The notes: a model not told the origin generated them from the letters alone. A DNA stretch of 64,000 nt from Pseudobutyrivibrio sp. (GCF_017471675.1 NZ_JAFUSK010000022.1:1-64000); one strand, 5' to 3'. Counted from the stretch's first letter, positions 42,682-50,576 are shown. Program-made: numbers and translations.

Positions 42682-43396
42682 ATTTTGTTATTAATTCTTC
42701 GTATTCTTTTCTTAGCTTTGCGCATTTTTTTACGCAGTCGGCGGCTAGTACGTCTATGATGTCTAGCACCTTATCTCCTACAGCGTGGTCGCGTTTTACT
42801 ATGGATAATTCTGTGCAGCCTAGTATTATCACATCTGCCCCTGCTTCTAGAAGCTCTGTTTTAATCAACTCGAATTCCTTCATTGCCACACGTCTGCCTG
42901 CTTTAACATCATCATAGATTATTGACATAACAAGCTTCTGGCATTCTGTAGATGGGTAGATGCATTTAATATCGTAGTCCTTGAACACAGAATCAAATAG
43001 ATGCATCTGAGCTGTGCCATCTGTAGCCATGATACCTACATTTTTAATTCCTCTTTCGTGTAGATACAAGGCAGCTTCCTTTACTCCATTCGATACAGGC
43101 ACAAATACGCTATCTGCAATCTGGTCGTGGAAAAAGTGAGCTGTAATGCATGGCATAGCTATATAATCAACATTCTGCCGCTCTAATTCATGTGCAAGCT
43201 CTAGTATCTTAGGCAAAGGGCTCTCTTCGCTCTCACCTAAGATGTAGCCTGTTCTGTCCGGAATGGTTGGGCAGTTGTATATAATCATTTCAATGTTATC
43301 CTGGTCTGTGGCGGCGTCCGTCATTTCGATAATGCGGCGCATGAAATAGGCTGTTGCCATTGGACCAAGGCCACCGATAATTCCTAGTTTTTTCAT
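42680..43396 (-). CDS. Aspartate/glutamate racemase family protein
   Basis: Start set at MKKLGIIGG; the upstream ATG lies in the repeat. The 238-residue protein has the two catalytic Cys of the family: Cys83 in IAMPCITAH and Cys194 in ILGCTEL, and the N-terminal GGLGPMATAYFM of aspartate racemases. Asn in the usual PCNT is replaced by Ile. Cofactor-independent, it would invert Asp, Glu or a related amino acid. Its position just before the adenylation gene implies it makes the D-amino acid used by the dlt-like system. Confidence 0.88.
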   Translation of the reverse strand: MKKLGIIGGLGPMATAYFMRRIIEMTDAATDQDNIEMIIYNCPTIPDRTGYILGESEESPLPKILELAHELERQNVDYIAMPCITAHFFHDQIADSVFVPVSNGVKEAALYLHERGIKNVGIMATDGTAQMHLFDSVFKDYDIKCIYPSTECQKLVMSIIYDDVKAGRRVAMKEFELIKTELLEAGADVIILGCTELSIVKRDHAVGDKVLDIIDVLAADCVKKCAKLRKEYEELITK

Positions 43397-43400
43397 ATTC

Positions 43401-43452
43401 ACCCTCATCAGTCAGCTTCGCTGACAGCTTCTCCCAGAGGGAGAAGCCTCAT
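43401..43452. repeat. CCCTCATC-type palindromic repeat
   Basis: Same unit as 10447-10500: GTCAGCTTCGCTGAC and CTTCTCCC-aga-GGGAGAAG. Its end GATGAGGGTG is the ribosome binding site of the racemase gene, and its other end touches the transglutaminase-like stop. Confidence 0.85.
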
Positions 43453-44700
43453 TCAATTAAAATAAGTATATATTTCTCTGTCGTAATTGTGGGAACGATA
43501 GTGGGCGTTGGAATATTCCATCAGCTCCTCGTCTGTAAGATAAAATCCTTTGAATTCCTTATCTGTACGAGGTGTAGTATCAAAGTGTCTCCAGCCCTCG
43601 CCACAATCTATTACATTCCAGAAATGATGTCTGGTGGCAGTCGGAATGATTTCGATATCCTCATTCTTAATACCTGCCCTGGTAAGAAGTTCCTTGCTGA
43701 CAGCGAAATAGTTGTAGCAATCTCCATGGCGATTCTTAAGGCCATCATAGGCACCCTTATGCCAATCACCTCTATCTTCACTTTCGCTATAGCCAATATT
43801 GCCCTTCACCCACACATAGATTGCATGAGCCTTATCGTAGTCTGACATATCCTCTGTAATAATTCCTGACAGTACCTCATCGGCTAGTGCATTAACCTCG
43901 TCCTCTGTGTACTCAGCCTTAATTACAGTGATAACCCCTTCTTTTAAATCCATGTTTCCCATAGAATCCGTTGCTGTATATTCTATAGGATATTCCCCTG
44001 GAACATCTAGGTTCACATGGCTGCTATCAACCTGCACTTCTATATCTGTATCTACATTATCTGTAACTATAATTCCCTGCTTAAAGCTAACTGCCTGTCC
44101 TGTGTAGACAGTCTTATCCAGCTGCCCCTCTATAACAGGTGGAACAATATCATACTCTTCCACAAGATGAAGGGTTGTATTGACACTTGTGCAATTGCAT
44201 GATGAATCCTCTGCAACAATATTAATAGGAATATCACCATAATTATCAAAGCTGATTCCCTCACCAAAATATACCTTAACATCATTTGAGGCATCACTTA
44301 CCGATTCTACAAAATCTTCTGGCTTTGGAATCTCTTCCTTAGTGCGTGTCAGTTCCTTTACTGAAAGCTCTGGAGCTACGGTATCCACCACCTCTAGCAC
44401 GCAATCATAAGTATATCTGCCACATATCACTTTTACATCATAGCTGCCTGCAATATCTGTTGAATATACACTACCAGTGGCAAATTCAGCCGTATCAGAT
44501 GGATTTTTTAGAAAGTCGGTAGCTTTTACCTGCCCTCCAAGCTCCACCTGGCATTTTGTATAAACTCTATTGGAATAATCATAATAAAAGTAGGCCCCCA
44601 CCCCTGCACAGACTGCCACAACTGCAGCTGCGATAAGTATAATGAGCCTACTTGTTTTTTGCATTTTTTTATGATTTTTTCTTCTGACATCATTTTCCAT
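43453..44700 (-). CDS. Membrane-anchored transglutaminase-like protein with Ig-like domains
   Basis: The 415 residues have an N-terminal anchor (LIILIAAAVVAVCAGVG), two or three DUF5011-like Ig domains (SYDVKVICGRY, PGEYPIEYTATDSMGN), then a transglutaminase-like fold with Cys328 in RHGDCYNYF, His359 in HHFWNV and Asp374 in RHFDTTP. Such domains often act as cysteine peptidases or cross-linkers at the wall. It heads the dlt-like locus in transcription order and may share its substrate polymer. Confidence 0.85.
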   Translation of the reverse strand: MENDVRRKNHKKMQKTSRLIILIAAAVVAVCAGVGAYFYYDYSNRVYTKCQVELGGQVKATDFLKNPSDTAEFATGSVYSTDIAGSYDVKVICGRYTYDCVLEVVDTVAPELSVKELTRTKEEIPKPEDFVESVSDASNDVKVYFGEGISFDNYGDIPINIVAEDSSCNCTSVNTTLHLVEEYDIVPPVIEGQLDKTVYTGQAVSFKQGIIVTDNVDTDIEVQVDSSHVNLDVPGEYPIEYTATDSMGNMDLKEGVITVIKAEYTEDEVNALADEVLSGIITEDMSDYDKAHAIYVWVKGNIGYSESEDRGDWHKGAYDGLKNRHGDCYNYFAVSKELLTRAGIKNEDIEIIPTATRHHFWNVIDCGEGWRHFDTTPRTDKEFKGFYLTDEELMEYSNAHYRSHNYDREIYTYFN

Positions 44701-44768
44701 AATAATACATTCTCCAGAGTGAATTCACTCGAAGATAATTTTATCAATCATGGAACATATAGTCAAAT

Positions 44769-45446
44769 CTAACAGGGCTTAATAATATCAGTTACTACTA
44801 GTCCCCCATCTGTTGCCATAAAGACAATATCATAACCGTGATATGCCATTCTGAAATCTCTTTGCTTTCCTCTATCATAGCCCGCTCTTGGATCCTGAGA
44901 TAACACCTGTATTGCAGACCTTCTAATATCTTCTGGAAGCTTCTCAAGAAGCTCCTTTGGAAAATCAACCTGCACCTGCCGATCTTTTGACAATGAATCG
45001 GTAAAACCTCCCCTGGCATCTGGATGTGCATCGGCATAAGGGATATAAGGCTTTATATCATAAATAGGTGTGCCGTCTAACATATCAACGCCACTTACCA
45101 CTAGAATATGTCCTTCATTTTCTGTTTGTCTTACCTCTAAAAGCCTCACAGAGGACATACCTATATTGTTAGGCCTATATGGTGCTCTTGTTGCAAACAC
45201 TCCCATGTGCTTTTCTCCCCCTAGACGTGGCGGACGCACTGTGCCACCTTCTAATGGCTTGTTCTTAGAAAACCCCCATAGCAACCACAGATAATCATAA
45301 TCCGTAATACCTTCTATGTATGTAGGATTTCTATATTCTGAGGTGAATACAATATAACCTATTTCATCTGCCAGCCCGCTTTGCCTAGGTATGCCAAATT
45401 TCTGTGTAAATCCTGTTTTAATGTATGCAATTTCTTTTAATTCCAT
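44769..45446 (-). CDS. trmO: tRNA (t6A37-N6)-methyltransferase TrmO
   Basis: Start set at MELKEIAYIKTGF with GAGGT four bases before. The 225-residue protein matches TsaA/TrmO: IPRQSGLADEIGYIVF, YLWLLWGFSKN, RPPRLGG, GVFATRAPYRPNNIGMSSVRLL and DIKPYIPYAD. It methylates threonylcarbamoyl-adenosine at position 37 of tRNA-Thr. It is monocistronic, with a long gene-free region upstream. Confidence 0.94.
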   Translation of the reverse strand: MELKEIAYIKTGFTQKFGIPRQSGLADEIGYIVFTSEYRNPTYIEGITDYDYLWLLWGFSKNKPLEGGTVRPPRLGGEKHMGVFATRAPYRPNNIGMSSVRLLEVRQTENEGHILVVSGVDMLDGTPIYDIKPYIPYADAHPDARGGFTDSLSKDRQVQVDFPKELLEKLPEDIRRSAIQVLSQDPRAGYDRGKQRDFRMAYHGYDIVFMATDGGLVVTDIIKPC

Positions 45447-45503
45447 CTTTACCTCAGCTTGTTTAATCAAAAATAGTACTGCTTATATGCAGCTTCAAAT
45501 ATC

Positions 45504-45531
45504 ATTATACTAATACATATAAAAAAAGTAA
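45504..45531 (-). promoter_or_regulatory. Probable promoter of trmO
   Basis: TATAAT (45504-45509) is a full -10 box preceded by TAG; the -35 is TTACTT (45526-45531), weak, at 16 bp. It lies just outside the repeat array. Confidence 0.5.
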
Positions 45532-45549
45532 TGTATTCTTGTAGAAAAT

Positions 45550-46040
45550 CTTAATTAACTGAGGGAATAAAAAGAAATAATTGAGTGTATTTTTCAAATT
45601 ATAATAATCCACTTAACAGCGTTTTTTACTTTTAAGCGGAAATAAGAAGCTTTTGAAATCCACTTAACTTTTGAGATTTTAATATGTGGGTGAATTTCTG
45701 AGAATTGCTAAACCGCTTAACTTTTGCTGGAATTCTTAAGCTGAATATGGCTATAGAAGAAAAACACTTACCACCAATTTTAAAAAGTTAAGTGTTTTTG
45801 GAGAAAACCTAGAATAAACGCACTTTTTAGGATGTGAATTAAGTGATTCTCACTAGATGTGCAAAAGCACTTACATTTTTTATAAGTGTAATTGGAGATG
45901 TCAAATATACCACTTAACTACCTACCAAAATAGTAAGCTTTCTAGGATAAAAGCCTATTTACACTTAACTTTTTCTTGGGAGTGATAAGTGGATTTTATA
46001 AACAAATAAATAACACTTATATTTATAAACGATTTTATTT
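45550..46040. repeat. Periodic array of CACTTA/TAAGTG inverted repeats, about 51-52 bp period
   Basis: Forward half-sites CACTTA (or one change) start at 45610, 45661, 45714, 45765, 45821, 45868, 45911, 45962 and 46014. Reverse half-sites TAAGTG (or one to two changes) start at 45582, 45633, 45683, 45737, 45789, 45840, 45883, 45934 and 45986. Steps are mostly 50-54 bp, with two or three units of 43-47 bp. Each unit is a spaced palindrome (CCACTTAAC ... TTAAGTGG, centre gap about 15 bp) plus about 20 unrelated bases. No ORF or recognised RNA fills the region. Confidence 0.85.
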
Positions 46041-46093
46041 AATAGGGAAATACACCTGACTAATTCAATGTTTTTAGGACCAAAAATTAAAAC

Positions 46094-46121
46094 ACCCACA
46101 AAAAGCTATGACTTCTTGTGG
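46094..46121 (-). terminator. Second hairpin after apt
   Basis: CCCACAAGAAG and CTTTTTGTGGG form a stem followed by TGTTTTAATTTTT on the minus strand. Together with the one at 46163 it isolates the repeat array from apt transcription. Confidence 0.7.
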
Positions 46122-46162
46122 GCTACTTAAGGAAAAAGCCTACAAAAACCTATATTATAAAA

Positions 46163-46183
46163 GGCAGTACCTAAAGTACTGCC
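46163..46183 (-). terminator. Terminator of apt
   Basis: GGCAGTAC-tttag-GTACTGCC, a perfect 8-bp stem, followed by TTTTATAAT, 16 bp after the apt stop. Confidence 0.85.
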
Positions 46184-46198
46184 CAATAATAATCTCTA

Positions 46199-46723
46199 TT
46201 ACTTTCCTTCGTATGTAACAACTGATGATACATCATACTTAGCAAGCTTCTCACGTCCATTAAGACCTGCAAGCTCCATAAGGAAGATAATCTTAACAAC
46301 CTCTCCGCCAAGCTCCTCAACAAGCTGAGCTGCTGCTTCGATAGTACCGCCTGTAGCGATAAGGTCATCTACGATAACAACCTTCTGGCCTGGCTTAACT
46401 GCATCCTTATGCATTTCGATAGTAGCTGTGCCGTACTCAAGGTCGTAAGTCTTCTCGATAGTTTCGCATGGAAGCTTACCTTTCTTACGAATAAGTACAA
46501 ATGGTTTGTTAAGTGCATAAGCAAGTGGTGCACCAAATATAAATCCACGGCTCTCAGCGCCTGCGATAACATCGCAATCAACATTCTCAAGTAACTTCTT
46601 CATCTCATCAATAGCGAGGTGGAAGCCTTCAGCATCCTGTAAAATACTTGTAACATCACGGAACATGATGCCTGGCTCTGGGAAATCCGGAATAGTTCTG
46701 ATGTAATCTTCTACTTTTTTCAT
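46199..46723 (-). CDS. apt: Adenine phosphoribosyltransferase
   Basis: The 174-residue enzyme has IRTIPDFPEPGIMFRDVTSIL at the start, AGAESRGFIFGAPLAYALN, the PRPP-binding loop VVIVDDLIATGGTIEAA and FLMELAGLNGREKL, all diagnostic for Apt. It salvages adenine to AMP. It is transcribed alone from the promoter at 46808-46836 and ends in two terminators. Confidence 0.97.
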   Translation of the reverse strand: MKKVEDYIRTIPDFPEPGIMFRDVTSILQDAEGFHLAIDEMKKLLENVDCDVIAGAESRGFIFGAPLAYALNKPFVLIRKKGKLPCETIEKTYDLEYGTATIEMHKDAVKPGQKVVIVDDLIATGGTIEAAAQLVEELGGEVVKIIFLMELAGLNGREKLAKYDVSSVVTYEGK

Positions 46724-46807
46724 ATGACTCCTTCTATCTTATGTGCCGCATAATTTCCATTGGAGCGGCTAACAAAAACATTGGATAAAAAGATATTATC
46801 CTTATAA

Positions 46808-46836
46808 ATTATACGGTTTTTGTATCTATATTTCAA
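46808..46836 (-). promoter_or_regulatory. SigmaA promoter of apt
   Basis: TTGAAA (46831-46836) and TATAAT (46808-46813), spacing 17 bp, with about 75 nt of leader. Confidence 0.8.
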
Positions 46837-46859
46837 GTGCATTGTATAAACCTAAAAAA

Positions 46860-46877
46860 GGGGTCCCGGAGGACCCC
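46860..46877 (-). terminator. Terminator of flagellin 1
   Basis: GGGGTCC-tccg-GGACCCC followed by TTTTTTAGG on the minus strand, a strong intrinsic terminator. Confidence 0.92.
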
Positions 46878-46944
46878 AATTTGTGGATAGTACTAAGCTT
46901 CATTTCGGGAAGCTTGTGTGTACCGATGCGTTTGGCCACGCTAA

Positions 46945-48453
46945 TTACTGAAGTAATGAAAGAACACCCTGTGTTGCCTGATTTGCCTGAGCGAGCATTG
47001 ACTGGCCTGCCTGAGCAAGAATATTGTTCTTGCTGTATGTAACCATCTCGTCAGCCATATCTGTATCACGGATACGTGATTCAGCGGCATCTGTGTTCTC
47101 AACTACGTTATCAAGATTTGCTATACTGTGCTCTAATCTGTTTTGGATGGCACCAAGGCTAGATCTCTGAGCAGAAACCTTTGTTAAAGCATCTGCAATA
47201 GAATCAATTGCGTATGTTGCTGCCTTACCTGTGGCATCACTTACATTTAAGCCCTGGATTCCAAGTGCTGTTGCTGACATTGATTCGATATTTACGCTAA
47301 TCTTATTTGTCATATCAGCGTCTGAACCTACATGCAAATTGAATGAAAGATCATTCTGAACTACTGCTGTTCCCTTCTGGATGATGAACTGAACCTTATT
47401 ATTAGCTGTTGTGATTTCAGATGGTAACTTATTGCTTGCTGTAGCAATATTACTCTCTGCTTGACCATTTGTCATGATTGTTGTATTACCGATTTTAACT
47501 GTCAATCCATCAATAACAGCATCTGCACCAATAGAAGATGCAGCTCTTAGCTCATTTGCCATAAGCTCATATGCTTTTGCCTGAGTAATGACGGTTGTAT
47601 TCTTAGAATCCACACCAGTCTCTGTTACACCTGTTGTTCCTGTAGTTGGTCCAGTCGCTCCCATATCGTTGAATAGTGTCACTGTTTTACCATTGTATTC
47701 AATAGTAGAACCGTTGCTGGCAAATTTGATAAACTCATTCTTGTTAAGCTCAGATGTGTTAACATTTGTGTTGTCAGCAATTGTAAATGACTTACCATCA
47801 ATCTTAACTACAGAACCATTAGTCAGATTTGTTGCACCCAAAATAGCTAAACCATTATTAATCATTGTTGCGGTTGTAGCTCCAGCGACACCAATTGTGT
47901 ACTTTGTACCACCAATTGTTACTGTATCACCCATTGCAAGAGCGTTGATTGTAAATGTTGCCTTTGTGGTGTTCTGTGTAAGTGTGCCTTCAAGACCCGC
48001 ATCATGCGCCTTAATTACTTGTGTCTTGGTGCCAAAGTCCCCCTTGAGAAGATAGGTCTCATTGAACTTAGTCGTCTCAGCGACACGGTCGATTTCTGTA
48101 GTTAACTGTATAATTTCATCCTGGATAGATGAACGGTCATCTTCAGAGTTTGTACCGTTTGCTGCCTGGACTGCCAATTCATTCATTCTCTGTAACATAG
48201 AATGTACCTCTGTAAGGGCACCCTCGGCGGTTTGTACTGCTGAGATACCGTCTGATGCGTTGGTTGAAGCCTGATCCAGACCACGAATCTGCTTTCTCAT
48301 TTTCTCTGAAATTGAGAGACCAGCTGCATCATCAGCGGCTCTGTTGATTCTAAAACCACTTGAAAGTTTCTCAGTAGACTTAGACTGAGCATTTGTTGTT
48401 ATTCCTAACATTCTTGAAGCATTAGCTGCCTGCATATTGTGTTGTACTACCAT
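46945..48453 (-). CDS. fliC: Flagellin 1
   Basis: The 502-residue protein has the D0/D1 N-terminus VVQHNMQAANASRMLGITTN and AADDAAGLSISEKMRKQIRG, and the C-terminal AESRIRDTDMADEMVTYSKN and ILAQAGQSMLAQANQ. The central 200 residues form the variable outer domain, Thr/Asn/Gly-rich. It differs from flagellins 2 and 3 mostly in the centre and at a few end positions (SKSTEKLSSGFR, FGTKTQVIKA). A sigma28 promoter lies 310 bp upstream; GGAGGT lies 6-7 bases before the ATG. Confidence 0.95.
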   Translation of the reverse strand: MVVQHNMQAANASRMLGITTNAQSKSTEKLSSGFRINRAADDAAGLSISEKMRKQIRGLDQASTNASDGISAVQTAEGALTEVHSMLQRMNELAVQAANGTNSEDDRSSIQDEIIQLTTEIDRVAETTKFNETYLLKGDFGTKTQVIKAHDAGLEGTLTQNTTKATFTINALAMGDTVTIGGTKYTIGVAGATTATMINNGLAILGATNLTNGSVVKIDGKSFTIADNTNVNTSELNKNEFIKFASNGSTIEYNGKTVTLFNDMGATGPTTGTTGVTETGVDSKNTTVITQAKAYELMANELRAASSIGADAVIDGLTVKIGNTTIMTNGQAESNIATASNKLPSEITTANNKVQFIIQKGTAVVQNDLSFNLHVGSDADMTNKISVNIESMSATALGIQGLNVSDATGKAATYAIDSIADALTKVSAQRSSLGAIQNRLEHSIANLDNVVENTDAAESRIRDTDMADEMVTYSKNNILAQAGQSMLAQANQATQGVLSLLQ

Positions 48454-48770
48454 AATTTCTACCTCCTTGTAGATACTCTCACGATTCCATTCATGAGAGA
48501 TGCGATATTTTTTCGCATAACATTAGTTAATAATCTTAAAAAAGTTTCATGACATGGAAACATACATACTTTAGGCTTATTTCCAGTATCTATATTACAA
48601 GGGAGTGACCAACCTCCGCGTGTAATCAAGGAAAGAAATTAAAGTAGTTTAGCCTTATTAAATTGTAAAGCTACTAGTGTAGTTTAGTCACTTTTCCGCG
48701 CGATAATGAAAAACAACTAAACTTAGGTGGACAACAAAAACAATTTGTTTACTGTTTCCATCTACTACAG
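48454..48770 (-). other. Long 5' leader of flagellin 1
   Basis: About 310 nt lie between the sigma28 promoter and the start. A hairpin CTCTCA...TGAGAG (48475-48499) sits beside the ribosome binding site and GCGAT-ATCGC-like pairing occurs at 48501-48517. No ORF is seen. Long flagellin leaders are often targets of post-transcriptional control. Confidence 0.5.
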
Positions 48771-48797
48771 TTATCGGAAAAGATTTTCGAAACTTTA
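48771..48797 (-). promoter_or_regulatory. Sigma28 (FliA/SigD) promoter of flagellin 1
   Basis: TAAA (48794-48797), 15 bp, then TCCGATAA (48771-48778), one base off the consensus TAAA-N15-GCCGATAA. Confidence 0.85.
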
Positions 48798-48813
48798 GAA
48801 TAGATTTCAAAAA

Positions 48814-48842
48814 AATAGGACCTCCCGGCTGGAAGTCCTATT
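48814..48842 (-). terminator. Terminator of the HTH gene
   Basis: AAATAGGAC-TTCC pairs with GGAG-GTCCTATTT and is followed by TTTTTG; it separates the HTH gene from the flagellin 1 promoter. Confidence 0.85.
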
Positions 48843-48848
48843 TCTATT

Positions 48849-49397
48849 CTAACTATTCTCATCTAATACTGCTTGCATAATATCCATTAGCTGAACAACT
48901 TTACTGAGTGGTACAGGTGTGTTAACATCTCCATTTGAAATAAATAACTGATTGCCACTAACAGATAGGTCTGTAACAGCGTCTGATGCTGATATTGTTA
49001 TCTTAACACCTTCATATTCTTCTAATGTTTTATGGCGAAATCTGAATCCAGATTCCATCAGGCTTTTGATTTGGACATCTCCTAAATTATCCAACATACT
49101 TATATCTAATAACTTAGCATCTGCTGCGGCATTAGCATATGCAACCAAAGCCTTAGCACGCCCTACCTTGCCATCAGTTAAATCTCCATAAAACTGCCAT
49201 GGCTCAATATTAAAGTATTGCCCAAGCTTTTCTAAAAAGCTATAGCTTGGGGTTGTGTTTCCATTGACCCAATCGCAAAAGGTAGTATATTTATATCCTA
49301 AATCGGTTGCTACCTGTTTACGGGTCTTCTTTTTAACTTCAAGCAAATATTTTATATTCTTTGAAACTCTACTTTTTTCATCTGCTGTTGATATCAT
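48849..49397 (-). CDS. XRE/Cro-like helix-turn-helix regulator
   Basis: Of 182 residues, about 10-65 form an HTH_3 domain (NIKYLLEVKKKTRKQVATDL, YKYTTFCDWVNGNTTPSYSFLEKLGQYF). The rest has a short helical part and a beta C-terminal piece (VKITISASDAVTDLSVSGN) of unknown role. It starts 2 bp before the end of the preceding small ORF and could regulate the hic operon or the flagellins around it. Confidence 0.8.
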   Translation of the reverse strand: MISTADEKSRVSKNIKYLLEVKKKTRKQVATDLGYKYTTFCDWVNGNTTPSYSFLEKLGQYFNIEPWQFYGDLTDGKVGRAKALVAYANAAADAKLLDISMLDNLGDVQIKSLMESGFRFRHKTLEEYEGVKITISASDAVTDLSVSGNQLFISNGDVNTPVPLSKVVQLMDIMQAVLDENS

Positions 49398-49399
49398 AA

Positions 49400-49582
49400 T
49401 TATTTAACCGTATTAGCATACTCATCATATAGCTTCTTGCGAAGACTGCTATTTTCCTTTATCATAATGTCCCTTGCCTCTGTGTCGCGGCCATTCTCTA
49501 TAAGCCAAGAATACAGGTTAAGTATGTTTTCTTCACCTTGCTCTATTCCCTCTTGTTTCAAATCCATGACAGCTTTACACAT
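49400..49582 (-). CDS. Small protein or remnant, 60 aa, Rpn-like tail
   Basis: MCKAVMDLKQEGIEQGEENI and the following helices resemble the C-terminal tail of Rpn/PD-(D/E)XK recombination-promoting nucleases of Lachnospiraceae, where an MCKALEDL-EG-EG segment ends the protein. The catalytic domain is absent, so this is either a truncated remnant or an independent small protein. It lies 7 bp after hicB and 2 bp before the HTH gene. Confidence 0.5.
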   Translation of the reverse strand: MCKAVMDLKQEGIEQGEENILNLYSWLIENGRDTEARDIMIKENSSLRKKLYDEYANTVK

Positions 49583-49589
49583 ATTGTAG

Positions 49590-49988
49590 TCACCCCATAT
49601 TTACTCTCTGTAATAGTGCTTCCTGCAACACTTGAGAAAAATTAATTCCCATTTCTGTAGCTGTTTCATTTAACCATTCTGGGATAGTAAGTGTTTTCTT
49701 AACAGCTCTATTATTATGTAATTTTCTATATTTCAAGGTATCACATGCTATGTAATTTACAAACTCATTTGGCTCATGCTTTACATCTAATAAATCAGAA
49801 GATGAAGGTATAGCTAAACCTTCTCGTTCTAAATCAAATAATGCATATGCTAAAACATCTTGTGCCATATAAATTGCATCTGCAAGATTTTCTCCGCTAG
49901 TATAACAACCTTTAATATCCGGAAAATATACTGAATACAATCCGTCATCTTCTGGTGTAAAAATAGCAGGGTATGTATACTTCGCCAT
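49590..49988 (-). CDS. hicB: HicB family antitoxin
   Basis: Start set at MAKYTYPAIF after GGAGG. The 132 residues have the partial RNase H fold of HicB (YPAIFTPEDDGLYSVYFPDI-KGCYTSGENLADAI) and a C-terminal ribbon-helix-helix (KKTLTIPEWLNETATEMGIN) for DNA binding. It neutralises HicA and represses the operon, likely at the tandem palindrome 50218-50235. Confidence 0.92.
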   Translation of the reverse strand: MAKYTYPAIFTPEDDGLYSVYFPDIKGCYTSGENLADAIYMAQDVLAYALFDLEREGLAIPSSSDLLDVKHEPNEFVNYIACDTLKYRKLHNNRAVKKTLTIPEWLNETATEMGINFSQVLQEALLQRVNMG

Positions 49989-50009
49989 AAACAATTCCTC
50001 CTTAAATAA

Positions 50010-50192
50010 TCATTTCAAACCTGCGTCTTTCAAAATTCTATTTGCTGTTCCCTTTGCAATTTCTCTTCCTGGATGTCTAGGTACTCTGAAGTACTCATCT
50101 GTTATAGGGCTATACCATTTATCATGCTCCGCACCATTTTCAACCAAATAACACCCATTTCTTCTAAGTATTTTTGTTAATTCGCTTGTTTT
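50010..50192 (-). CDS. hicA: HicA family mRNA interferase toxin
   Basis: Start set at TTG 50190-50192 with GGGAG 8 bases upstream; the longer ORF would run through the operator. The 60-residue protein has a dsRBD-like fold: KTSELTKILRRNGCYLVENG, HDKWYSP and FRVPRHPGREIAKGTANRIL with the catalytic His in VPRHPG. It cuts mRNA in translation-dependent fashion. Toxin first and antitoxin second is the usual hic order. Confidence 0.9.
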   Translation of the reverse strand, partial: KTSELTKILRRNGCYLVENGAEHDKWYSPITDEYFRVPRHPGREIAKGTANRILKDAGLK

Positions 50193-50217
50193 CAAGTAAT
50201 ACTCTCCCTTAATAATA

Positions 50218-50235
50218 ACACGTGTCCACACGTGT
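50218..50235. promoter_or_regulatory. Tandem palindromic operator of hicAB
   Basis: ACACGTGT-CC-ACACGTGT: two 8-bp palindromes with centres 10 bp apart, one helical turn, just upstream of the hicA ribosome binding site and downstream of the -10. It is a natural target for the ribbon-helix-helix domain of HicB. Confidence 0.75.
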
Positions 50236-50268
50236 GTAAAGCAATAATTATTTGTATTATTCGTAATT

Positions 50269-50297
50269 ATATTACGGTGTATTCGTATTTATGTCAA
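50269..50297 (-). promoter_or_regulatory. SigmaA promoter of hicAB
   Basis: TTGACA (50292-50297) and TAATAT (50269-50274) with 17-bp spacing. Confidence 0.75.
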
Positions 50298-50322
50298 GTG
50301 AAAATTTTTGCACAAAGAAAAT

Positions 50323-50342
50323 GGACCTCCAAGTGGAGGTCC
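50323..50342 (-). terminator. Perfect hairpin beyond flagellin 2
   Basis: GGACCTCC-actt-GGAGGTCC followed by ATTTTCTTT; a back-up terminator that shields the hic promoter from flagellin transcription. Confidence 0.8.
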
Positions 50343-50417
50343 AAATCAATTACATCCTTGTAAGTTACTCTTTGAAGTCCCTTTCCAAGAGAGTGCCAGA
50401 GGCACTGTTTTGAAAAT

Positions 50418-50452
50418 TTAGGGGCCTGCTAGGGGATAGCAAGCCCCCTAAT
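50418..50452 (-). terminator. Terminator of flagellin 2
   Basis: TTAGGGGGC-TTGCTA pairs with TAGCA-GGCCCCTAA, followed by ATTTTC on the minus strand. Confidence 0.85.
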
Positions 50453-50455
50453 TTC

Positions 50456-50576
50456 ACTAGTTATTTAACTAGTCTGCGCGAAACGAATAATCGGATACTC
50501 GCCTATTTAAAAATCACCTGCGGTGATAGGCTCGTCATGTTCGTGATTTTTCAAGTCAAGCTTTAAAAATCACGAA
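50456..50576 (-). ncRNA. Structured 3' UTR element of flagellin 2
   Basis: Read on the minus strand right after the stop: TCGTGATTTTT pairs with AAAAATCACGA, then GCCTATCACC pairs with GGTGAT...ATAGGC, then ACTAGTTA with TAACTAGT, then the terminator. The same three hairpins follow flagellin 3 (52365-52514) with a paired T-A to C-G change, evidence that the fold is selected. It is part of the flagellin mRNA, not shown to be a separate RNA. Confidence 0.6.

Noticed and set aside
45606-46020. Half-sites ACTTAAC and GTTAAGT fit the RYYYAAC/GTTRRRY core of integron attC sites.
   Set aside because: Units are only about 51 bp with 29-bp palindromes, there are no cassettes or integron integrase, and most right arms lack the GTT.
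45606-46020. CRISPR array.
   Set aside because: Repeats are degenerate, the conserved part is a pair of 6-8 bp half-sites and no cas gene is nearby.
47588-48055. 155-codon plus-strand frame within flagellin 1.
   Set aside because: Similar shadow frames occur in flagellins 2 and 3 at the same place, as expected from reverse complement of a Thr/Asn-rich gene.
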